From positions 1-61,899 of the forward strand of contig QWPT01000014.1 in the NCBI GenBank assembly GCA_003671075.1: a DNA stretch of 61,899 nt, in the 5' to 3' direction. The notes below the pieces were generated by a model. That model did no database searches. It was not told where the DNA came from and worked only from the letters and a program-made list of their open reading frames with translations. The translations under genes were made by a program, and so were the position numbers. This DNA is from Planctomycetota bacterium. Its GTDB lineage: Bacteria; Planctomycetota; Phycisphaerae; Phycisphaerales; SM1A02. Below are positions 22,504 through 29,999 of this stretch, piece by piece (position 1 is the first letter of the stretch; each line of letters starts with the position of its first letter).

Positions 22504-24714
22504 ATGTCCCTGAATGCGTCTCTCGTTTCCCGCGTCCGCCTTCCGCTCTCTGCGATGCTTGTCGCCACCGCTGTTCTCGCGGCCGCACCAACGCTGCTTG
22601 CGGCTTCGAGCGCGCGCGTAGGTGCTCAGGACGGTGGCACGCCCGAAGCGCAGGCGAAGGACCTGTCGGGAGTCGCCAAGAGCGTTCAGGATTTCATCCA
22701 CTATGTGCTGATCGGCAAGGCTGATCTCGCGCAGGCCGCTGGCGAGGCGGTGCTTGGCGCATCGATCTCCGACGCTGATCTTGCCGAGGCCGTTGACGGC
22801 GGCGATTCGGCCGAGCGCCTTTCGCGCGCCATTTCCCGCAGCCGCGCCATGGGTGGAGTTTCCGATCTCGCCACTCGCATCGAGAATCGTGTCGAGTCGG
22901 GTCGTCGCGATCTCGCTCGTGATCCCCAGCGCATCGCGCAGGCGATCGCCATGCTTTCGAAGTCTCAGCGCGAGCAGCATCTCGGCGAAGAGCGCCTTGC
23001 CGCCGCCGGAGAGCACGCTGTTCCCCAACTGCTCAAGTTCCTCGTCGATGCGAAGGATCCGGCGGTTGAACTCGCCGTGACCAAGAATCTCATCGCCATC
23101 AAGCGTTTGGCCGTTGCTCCGCTCGGACTGGCGTTGAACTCGCTCGACCCAATGTCGCAGCGCAAGATCGTTGGCGTTCTGGCTGAGATCGGTTGGCCGA
23201 CCGCGCTGCCGTTCATCGTCGATCTCGCTGCGCGACCGTCGACCACCGTCGAGGTCAAGGCTGCTTGCGAGGCTGCGTACATGCAGCTCGGCGGCAAGAC
23301 CCGCGATGTCACCGCGCAGTACACCGCGCTGGCCCGCAAGTATTTCGATCGCGAGAGCTCGCTGCTGCCGTACGCCAGCGATGCGGTCAACAACATCTGG
23401 AGCCACGACGACGCGTCGGGCTTCGGACATCTCGTTGGCGCGCAGGTCGCCACTGGCGTCTACTGCGATGTCATGGCAATGGCGCTTGCCCGTCGCGCGC
23501 TCGGCGCCGACGCAACCAACACCGGCGCACTGGCGATCTATGTTGCCGCCGACCTGCGTCGCGAGAACACTCTCGCCAGCGACGCGCAGCCCGGCCGCTA
23601 TAGCCCGCAGTTCTTCGCGACCGCGAGCGGCCCGTCGATCTGCTCCGAAGTTCTCTCCATGGCCATGGATGCCAAGGACACCGCCCTCGTCCGTGACGCC
23701 ATCAGCGTGCTCGCGCAGACGGCCGGCGGCAACGCGCTGGTTGCAACGGGCGGACGCACCCCGATTCTCGAGGCGCTTGCCTACAGCGATCGCCGCGTGC
23801 GCATCGACGCCGCTCTTGCGCTTGCGGCCAGCAGCCCCAAGCAGAGCTTCGCCGGCGACTTCCGCATCGTTCCCATCTTGGCCAACGCCATCACCGACAA
23901 CGGCACCACCCGTGCAGCGGTGTTGGGCGGAACCAACGACGACCGTCGCGCGATTTCCGATCAACTCACCGCGGCCGGCTTCATGCCCGTCGCCTCGGGC
24001 GGTCGTTTCGAGGATCTCGAGAACGATGTGGTCAAGGCTGAAGGCGTGGACATCATGATTGTTCGCGGTTCGCTCGAGGACCTCAAGGCATCGGTTGCCC
24101 GCGTGCACGCCAGTGGCCTGACTGCCGCCAGCCCGATCATCGCCATCGCAGGCGCGCTCGAAGAAACCGCCGTCCGTCGCGCCTTCGAAGGCGACCGCGG
24201 AGTCGTCGTTTGGACCGAAGGCTCGCCCAGCGAGACCTTCCGCAACGCCGCGACTCTCGCGATGACCATGATGAGCGGAAGCGCGATGGATGACACCGAA
24301 GCCGCTTCGTACGCCGCCGCGGCTGCGTATGCGTTGCGCGAAATCTCCGTTGGTCAGAGCAAGGTCCTCGCCATCGCCGATGCCGAACCCGCTCTGCTGC
24401 GCGCGCTGGCAACCAAGCAGGGCGACCTGCGCCTGCTGGTTGCCGATGTGCTCGCGCACTCTGGATCCGACCAGGCCCAGCGCGCGCTCATCGACGCCGC
24501 GCTGGCCGCCGATGGCACGGAGCAAGTCGCCCTTTGCGACTTCGCGGCCCACGCTGCCCGTTCAACTGGCGCCAAGGCCGACGACCGTCAACTGACTGCG
24601 CTGCGCCAACTCATCGCCACCAGCGAAGGCGCAAACGCCGACTCAGCGGGCCGCCTCTACGGCGCACTCGACGCCGGCACGGCGCAAGCGGTTCAGCTGA
24701 TTACGGGGCCGTAA
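22504..24714 (+). CDS. Secreted alpha-helical (HEAT-like repeat) protein
   Basis: This 736-residue protein has a signal peptide (VRLPLSAMLVATAVLAAAPTLLAASS). Long runs of paired amphipathic helices follow (VPQLLKFLVDAKDPAVELAVTKNLIAIKRLAVAPL..., ILEALAYSDRRVRIDAALALAA), typical of HEAT/armadillo-like solenoids. A segment near 24000-24200 (AEGVDIMIVRGSLEDLKASVARVHAS) resembles a receiver-like alpha/beta fold. It is probably periplasmic and binds other proteins. Codon use is ordinary, and it stands alone between the riboswitch operon and tRNA-Thr. The start follows GGAG by 9 bases. Confidence 0.75.
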   Translation: MSLNASLVSRVRLPLSAMLVATAVLAAAPTLLAASSARVGAQDGGTPEAQAKDLSGVAKSVQDFIHYVLIGKADLAQAAGEAVLGASISDADLAEAVDGGDSAERLSRAISRSRAMGGVSDLATRIENRVESGRRDLARDPQRIAQAIAMLSKSQREQHLGEERLAAAGEHAVPQLLKFLVDAKDPAVELAVTKNLIAIKRLAVAPLGLALNSLDPMSQRKIVGVLAEIGWPTALPFIVDLAARPSTTVEVKAACEAAYMQLGGKTRDVTAQYTALARKYFDRESSLLPYASDAVNNIWSHDDASGFGHLVGAQVATGVYCDVMAMALARRALGADATNTGALAIYVAADLRRENTLASDAQPGRYSPQFFATASGPSICSEVLSMAMDAKDTALVRDAISVLAQTAGGNALVATGGRTPILEALAYSDRRVRIDAALALAASSPKQSFAGDFRIVPILANAITDNGTTRAAVLGGTNDDRRAISDQLTAAGFMPVASGGRFEDLENDVVKAEGVDIMIVRGSLEDLKASVARVHASGLTAASPIIAIAGALEETAVRRAFEGDRGVVVWTEGSPSETFRNAATLAMTMMSGSAMDDTEAASYAAAAAYALREISVGQSKVLAIADAEPALLRALATKQGDLRLLVADVLAHSGSDQAQRALIDAALAADGTEQVALCDFAAHAARSTGAKADDRQLTALRQLIATSEGANADSAGRLYGALDAGTAQAVQLITGP

Positions 24715-24720
24715 CTGCCC

Positions 24721-24885
24721 TGTTTGAGCGGTCGGCGCTGCGGCGCCTTACTCTGGTGGAGATACGGGCTTTGGTGGAGATATGGGCTCTGGTGGGGATG
24801 CGCCGTGTTTGAGCGGTCGGCGCTGCGGCGCCCTTTGGTGGAGATATGGGCTTTGGTGGGGATACGGGCTTTGGTGTGATGCAAC
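24721..24885 (+). repeat. Duplicated 85-base block containing short tandem units
   Basis: A 27-base block (tgtttgagcggtcggcgctg then cggcgcc) occurs at 24721 and again at 24806. It includes a GGCGC-TGCG-GCGCC hairpin. Each block is followed by two to three copies of an 18-base unit, ctttggtggagatatggg. The region lies in the 3-prime end of the HEAT-like transcript and is not coding. Confidence 0.85.
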
Positions 24886-24893
24886 GAAACAAT

Positions 24894-24928
24894 CCGCCCC
24901 GCGGCTGCGCGGGGCGGTTTCGTTTTTG
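24894..24928. terminator. Strong intrinsic terminator between the HEAT-like gene and tRNA-Thr
   Basis: ccgccccgcg (24894-24903) pairs perfectly with cgcggggcgg (24908-24917) around a 4-base loop, and TTTCGTTTTTGTTTT follows. The opposite side also carries a T-rich stretch (TTGTTTCG), so it can also stop minus-strand transcripts from the tRNA. Confidence 0.9.
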
Positions 24929-24973
24929 TTTTGCCTCGCGTTTGGCTTGGCTGCGAGCAGCGAAACCGGCGAA

Positions 24974-25045
24974 AGCCACCCATGAGATTTGAACTCACGA
25001 CCTACGCTTTACGAAAGCGTTGCTCTACCGCTGAGCTAGGGTGGC
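24974..25045 (-). tRNA. tRNA-Thr (anticodon CGU)
   Basis: The minus strand folds as a cloverleaf. The acceptor GCCACCC pairs with GGGTGGC. The D-arm is GCTCAGCGGTAGAGC, the anticodon arm is ACGCT-TTCGTAA-AGCGT with anticodon CGT, and the T-arm contains GTTCAAATC. CCA is not encoded. A TATGAT -10 on the minus strand at 25056-25061 lies just upstream. Confidence 0.95.
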
Positions 25046-25376
25046 AGGGGCGGAAATCATACACCAAACCACGGTAGTCGTCGGCGATCTCGACGCGGAA
25101 ACACCGATGGGCAAGGAGTTGCGTCTCACAACCCGTCGAGTTGCTGCAGATGGAACTTGAGGGCAGATTTCCGCGGCGGACAGTTGGTTATCGCGGCAAA
25201 GACCCGAAAGCTGCGGAGAGATTTGGCGGACTCGCGGGTTGACTGCCGAAGAGAAGAGTGCGAATTGGAGGCGGGTTTCCTGCCCGTTTTCGAACAAAGC
25301 CGCCGTCAAGCCGTTCACTGTCTCAAGTCTGTCGTGGGTTCATGTTTCCCGCGACATCGTCATCTCTGGTGCCGCC
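25046..25376. other. 331-base intergenic stretch before metallopeptidase 1
   Basis: This stretch holds the tRNA-Thr -10 element at its left edge (25056-25061, minus strand). A TTGACT hexamer at 25240 may be a -35, but no matching -10 is clear. An open frame continues upstream of the metallopeptidase ATG to 25239 but has no signal-like or conserved sequence. No RNA fold was recognised. Confidence 0.4.
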
Positions 25377-27632
25377 ATGCTCCATTTCTCCGCAGCGATT
25401 TCCGCCCTGTTGGTTTCCTTGCTGGCGCCCGCCCCAGCGACATCGAGCGTCGTGGGGACGCAGCCCGTCGTTGGCAAGCCGATGCTGTCGGCGAGCCTGG
25501 TGCGCCGAAGCGCCGAAGTGAAGTCCATCCCGCGGGCGGTTCGTCCGTGGACATCGATCATCGAGGTTGATCGCGCTGGTTTGGAGAAGTTCGCCAACGC
25601 GGGCGGCGGCCTGCTCGCGGACTTTCCGCTGGGCCGTTCGCTCGACGCCACGCTTTCACTCGTTCCCATCGATCCCTTCGACGACGGCGCTGTTCTAGAA
25701 ATCGCCCGTCGCGGCCCCGTGCCATTCGAGCGGCGACCGCTGCGGGCCACCGGCGCGTTTCTTCGCGGCTCGGTCGCAGGCGTGGCCGACTCGCAGGCGT
25801 TTCTCGCCGTGACCGACGCGGGCACCTTCGGCTTCGTCCAATGGAACGGCCACACCTACATCATTTCCAGCGGGCCAAAGTCGCGCAGGCTGCCCACGGT
25901 GTCGTTTGATTTCACGGCGCTGCCCGCGGGCTTCATCGAAACACCCGCGTGGATCTGCTCCACCGTCGACGGCGATGTTCCCAAGGGCGGCAACGCGTTC
26001 GCCGAGGGCGGCGTTGCCGGCGTGCCTTGTCGCCAGGTGCGGGTTGCCTTCGACACCGACTTCGAATTCTTCCAGCTTTTCGGCAGCGACATTCCCGCCG
26101 CCACCAACTATGTCGCCACGCTGACTTCGGCGTTGAACACGATTTACAGCCGAGACCTCGGCGTTCGCGTCAGTGCCTCTTATCTCCGGCTTTGGCCTGA
26201 GGTCGACGATGTGTGGACATCGACGAGCACACCCGCACAGCTCGTGCAGTTTCGCAGCGTCTGGGCGACCCAAGGCGCGATCATTCGTGACACCGCGCAC
26301 ATGCTTTCGGGGCGAAGCCTCGGCGGCGGTATCGCCTACGCGCCCGGACTTTGCTCGAACTTCGGCTACGGAGTTTCGGCGAATCTCGCGGGGTTCTTCC
26401 CAACGCCGCTTGCCAACAACTCCTCGCAGAACTGGGACATCTTTGTGGTTGCTCATGAGCTCGGCCACAACTTCAGCATGCCGCACACCCACTCGATGAC
26501 GCCGCCCGTGGACGGTTGCGGCAACGCTCCGCCCGATTGCGCCGCGGCCGATCTCGATCAAGGCACGCTGATGTCTTACTGCCATCAATGTGCGGGCGGA
26601 CTCACCAACATTCGGCTCGAGTTTCATCCCGCGAGCATCGCGTTGGCGCTGAATTACCTGAACGGCCTCGGCTGCGACTTCACCGGCGCCACTCGTCCGC
26701 CCGTCGCCGCCGCCGACGCTTGCGATGCGTTTCTCGGGCTTCCCGCGCGCATCGATGTTCTTGCCAACGACGAGGAGTTCAACTGCGAATCCGTGACCAT
26801 CTCGTCGTTCAGCGCCACCAGCCTGCACGGCGCGACCATCTCGCGCAGCGTTGCCACGGGCAGCAACGGACGCGATGAACTGATCTACAGCATGCCGCTC
26901 GCGGGATTCGTTGGCGCGGATTCATTTACGTACACCGTGCGCGATGCGAGCGGATTGACGGCGACTGCCACCGTGGCAATCGCGGTCGCGTCGCTGCGCA
27001 CGCCCGAAAATCCCGTTGGAACCAGCAGCCAGATCGACGCTGCTTATTACGCGATCCTCAACGAAGTCGTGATTCCCGACTTCAGCCTGCGCACGCCCTT
27101 TGCCATTGGCACTGTGGGCGCGGTCAACTTCGCACTCACCTTCGGCAACTTCGCCACCAGCGACCGCAGCGATCTCGTTGGCGCGCGATTTTCAGGATGG
27201 CTCTCCGTTCCCACCAGTGGCAATTGGCGGCTCTACGCCGCCAGCGACGAAGGCTCGCGCATTTCCATCGGCGCCAGCGTGGTGGTGGACAACGACGGCG
27301 TACACGGCTACTCCGAGCGTTCGGGCGTGATTGCGCTTGCGGCGGGAATGCACGCGATCACCATCGACTACTTCGAACGCACGGGCAGCGCAGGTCTGGT
27401 CGCAAGCTGGCAGGGGCCCGATGGCGTGAAGCAGGCCATTCCTTCCACGCAGTACTTTCGCGGTGGATCGAACACGCCCGCTGATCTCACCAACGACGGC
27501 GTGGTCAATGCGCAAGATATGGCGGTGCTGCTTTCCAATTGGGGACAGCTCAACTCGCCCTACGACCTGTCCGGCGACGGCTTGATCGGCGGAGCGGATC
27601 TCACCATGGTCCTCTTTGCATGGACCGAGTGA
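25377..27632 (+). CDS. Secreted reprolysin-type zinc metallopeptidase 1 with PA14 and dockerin-like domains
   Basis: This 751-residue protein has a signal peptide (LHFSAAISALLVSLLAPAPA), a pro-region, and a metzincin catalytic domain. The zinc motif is HELGHNFSMPH (His360, Glu361, His364, His370), with Met-turn TLMSYC. A cadherin/Ig-like strand-rich part (RIDVLANDEEF..., GADSFTYTVRD) follows, then a PA14-like domain (FSGWLSVPTSGNWRLYAASDEGSRISI). Two dockerin-like loops end it (DLTNDGVVNAQDMAVLLSNW, DLSGDGLIGGADLTMVLFAW). It is the paralogue of the next gene and probably acts outside the cell. The ATG was chosen to give the signal peptide. Confidence 0.88.
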   Translation: MLHFSAAISALLVSLLAPAPATSSVVGTQPVVGKPMLSASLVRRSAEVKSIPRAVRPWTSIIEVDRAGLEKFANAGGGLLADFPLGRSLDATLSLVPIDPFDDGAVLEIARRGPVPFERRPLRATGAFLRGSVAGVADSQAFLAVTDAGTFGFVQWNGHTYIISSGPKSRRLPTVSFDFTALPAGFIETPAWICSTVDGDVPKGGNAFAEGGVAGVPCRQVRVAFDTDFEFFQLFGSDIPAATNYVATLTSALNTIYSRDLGVRVSASYLRLWPEVDDVWTSTSTPAQLVQFRSVWATQGAIIRDTAHMLSGRSLGGGIAYAPGLCSNFGYGVSANLAGFFPTPLANNSSQNWDIFVVAHELGHNFSMPHTHSMTPPVDGCGNAPPDCAAADLDQGTLMSYCHQCAGGLTNIRLEFHPASIALALNYLNGLGCDFTGATRPPVAAADACDAFLGLPARIDVLANDEEFNCESVTISSFSATSLHGATISRSVATGSNGRDELIYSMPLAGFVGADSFTYTVRDASGLTATATVAIAVASLRTPENPVGTSSQIDAAYYAILNEVVIPDFSLRTPFAIGTVGAVNFALTFGNFATSDRSDLVGARFSGWLSVPTSGNWRLYAASDEGSRISIGASVVVDNDGVHGYSERSGVIALAAGMHAITIDYFERTGSAGLVASWQGPDGVKQAIPSTQYFRGGSNTPADLTNDGVVNAQDMAVLLSNWGQLNSPYDLSGDGLIGGADLTMVLFAWTE

Positions 27633-27700
27633 CGGCGCTGCGATTTCAGCCATAAATCCGAGTCGTTCGCGGCAATTCTCCGCGAGTTGGTGTTGCATGG

Positions 27701-27728
27701 TTGACTTTGACCAATGCGGGCGTAGACC
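27701..27728 (+). promoter_or_regulatory. Candidate promoter for metallopeptidase 2
   Basis: TTGACT (27701-27706) and TAGACC (27723-27728) are separated by 16 bases and lie about 70 bases before the ATG at 27799. The match is moderate. Confidence 0.35.
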
Positions 27729-27798
27729 ATGCGAGAGTCTGAGTTTTTTTGCCCGAGCGGCGTCTTCGCTTCGCCGCGCTCTCTGGCCAATAGTTCGC

Positions 27799-29997
27799 AT
27801 GCCATTGCCCACCATCATCATCGCCGCGCTGCTTGCAGTTGCTCCTCCAGCCGTTCGCACTGATCCGATCATGCGCCGACCCGATGCGCCGATGCGTCTT
27901 CCTGCGGTGGCGCGTGCGCATACCGCGGTGATTTCGGTGGATCGTGCGCGCGTCGAGCGTTTCGCTCGCGAAGGCGGCGGCCTGCTCGCCATGCCGCTGG
28001 CCAACACGCGCGTCGCCATGCTCAAGCTTCATCCCTCGGATTCGTTCACCGCCGATGCGCGCATCGAAGTGGTGCGCGCCCAAGCCGATGGAACGCTGAA
28101 GACTTCGCCGGTTGAGTTGCGCGGTGCGTTCCTCGCGGGCTCGATCGTTGATGAACCAGGAACGCACGCGTTTCTCGCCGTGAGCGACGCGGGAACCTTT
28201 GGCTATGTCGAGACGGCGACGAACACCTACATCATTTCCAGCGGTCCAACTGGCGCGGGGCTGGCGACGGTGTCGTTCGATCTCACATCGTTGCCTCCAG
28301 GAATCATCGAGACTCCGGCGTGGACTTGCGCCACCGCCGATCTCGCGCAGCCGCCGAGCGCGCCGGGCGATGGTGGAATTGCTGGCACGCAGCCTTGTCG
28401 ACAAGTGCGGGTCGCGTTCGAGACCGACTACGAATTCCTACAACTCTTCGGCGCCAACACCTCGGCGGCCACCGGCTACATCGCCACGCTCTCATCGGCG
28501 CTCACCGCGATCTACAGCCGCGATGTGAATGTGCGCATCGCCAGCGTCTACGCGCGACTCTGGCAAACGCCGAGCGATCCGTGGAACGCCACCAGCACTT
28601 CAACCGAACTCGATGAGTTCGTGAGCTACTGGTCGGTCAACATGACATCGGTTGCGCGCGACCTTGCCCACTTCATCTCTGGCCGTGGTTTGGGTGGCGG
28701 AGTCGCGTATCTGCCCGGACTTTGCAACGGAACGCCGTATGGCGTCTCGGCAAATCTCGGCGGGTTCTTCCCCACGCCGCTCGCCGACAACAACGGACAG
28801 AACTGGGACATCTATGTGGTTGCCCATGAAATCGGCCACAACTTCGGCGCGCCCCACACCCACAACTACGCGCCGCCACTGGATGGTTGCGGAAGTTCGC
28901 CGCAGGATTGCACGGCGGCGGGCGCGGGCACGATCATGTCGTACTGCCACATTTGTTCGGGCGGCGTGCAGAACATCCAACTGCGCTTTCATCCGGGCAA
29001 CATCGCCACCATCGAGCAGCATCTTTCCAGCGTCGGTTGCCAGTACACCGGTCCAGCGCGGCCGCCCATTGCGTTCTCCGATCGCGTCGATGCCGTGGCC
29101 ACCGTGGCGCAGTTGATCGATGTGCTCGCCAACGAAATCGAGTTCAACTGCGAAGCGGTCACCATCGAGTTTCCCACCAATCCCACCAACAACGGTGGCG
29201 AACTTTCAGTGAGCGCTGGTACTGGGCCGGGTGGACGCGACCAAGTGCTTTATCGCATGCCGACCGCGGGATTCACTGGGACCGACACCTTTGTCTATCG
29301 CCTGCGCGACAGCAGCGCTTCCACCGCAATCGCCAGTGTGATTCCCACCATCACATCGCTGCGCCTTCCCGACAATCCCGTCGGTTCAACGGCGCAAATC
29401 GCGGCCGCCTACTACGCGCTCACCACTCCCAGCGTGCTTCCCGATTTCAGCGTGCTCACGCCGATCCAATCGACGACGGTGGCGCAAGTCAACTTCGTTT
29501 CAACCAACGGCGTGTTTGCCAGCAGCGGGCGCGCCGATGATGTTGGCGCGGTTTACAGCGGTTGGCTCGATGTGCCCGCGAGCGGAGTGTGGACGCTCTT
29601 CATCAGCTCCGATGATGGATCGCGCATCAAGATCGGCTCGACGATTGTTGCCAACAACGACGGCCTGCACGGTATGACCGAGGTTTCGGGCACGATTGCG
29701 TTGGCCGCGGGTCGCCACGCTTTGCGCATCGAGTTTTTTGAGCGCACTGGCGGCGCGGGCGTGATCGCTTCGTGGCAGGGGCCGGGCGTTGCGAAGGAAG
29801 TCATTCCTGCCTCGCGCCTGTTCCACGGCGGCGCGCGCTCCGCAGCAGACATCGACAGCAGCGGCTCGGTCAACGGGTCCGATCTCAGCATTCTGCTGGC
29901 GGCGTGGGGAACGGCCGGTGGTTCGGCCGACATCAATCGCGACGGTTTAGTGGGCGGGGGCGACCTCGCCATCCTGCTCAGCGCTTGGACCGGCTGA
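27799..29997 (+). CDS. Secreted reprolysin-type zinc metallopeptidase 2 with PA14 and dockerin-like domains
   Basis: This 732-residue protein has the same architecture as the upstream gene. It starts with signal peptide MPLPTIIIAALLAVAPPAV. The zinc motif is HEIGHNFGAPH (His343, Glu344, His347, His353) and the Met-turn is TIMSYC. Conserved blocks FLAVSDAGTFGYVE, YIISSGP, ANLGGFFPTPLADN and CRQVRVAFETDYEFLQLFG are shared with metallopeptidase 1. PA14-like and dockerin-like parts follow (DIDSSGSVNGSDLSILLAAW, DINRDGLVGGGDLAILLSAW). The pair arose by tandem duplication and has diverged well. The stop is 2 bases from the convergent penicillin-acylase gene. Confidence 0.88.
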   Translation: MPLPTIIIAALLAVAPPAVRTDPIMRRPDAPMRLPAVARAHTAVISVDRARVERFAREGGGLLAMPLANTRVAMLKLHPSDSFTADARIEVVRAQADGTLKTSPVELRGAFLAGSIVDEPGTHAFLAVSDAGTFGYVETATNTYIISSGPTGAGLATVSFDLTSLPPGIIETPAWTCATADLAQPPSAPGDGGIAGTQPCRQVRVAFETDYEFLQLFGANTSAATGYIATLSSALTAIYSRDVNVRIASVYARLWQTPSDPWNATSTSTELDEFVSYWSVNMTSVARDLAHFISGRGLGGGVAYLPGLCNGTPYGVSANLGGFFPTPLADNNGQNWDIYVVAHEIGHNFGAPHTHNYAPPLDGCGSSPQDCTAAGAGTIMSYCHICSGGVQNIQLRFHPGNIATIEQHLSSVGCQYTGPARPPIAFSDRVDAVATVAQLIDVLANEIEFNCEAVTIEFPTNPTNNGGELSVSAGTGPGGRDQVLYRMPTAGFTGTDTFVYRLRDSSASTAIASVIPTITSLRLPDNPVGSTAQIAAAYYALTTPSVLPDFSVLTPIQSTTVAQVNFVSTNGVFASSGRADDVGAVYSGWLDVPASGVWTLFISSDDGSRIKIGSTIVANNDGLHGMTEVSGTIALAAGRHALRIEFFERTGGAGVIASWQGPGVAKEVIPASRLFHGGARSAADIDSSGSVNGSDLSILLAAWGTAGGSADINRDGLVGGGDLAILLSAWTG

Positions 29998-29999
29998 CT

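Noticed and set aside
23900-24300. A separate response-regulator gene inside the HEAT-like protein
   Set aside because: The receiver-like segment is in the same continuous frame and lacks a clear phospho-acceptor set. It is treated as a domain-like region only.
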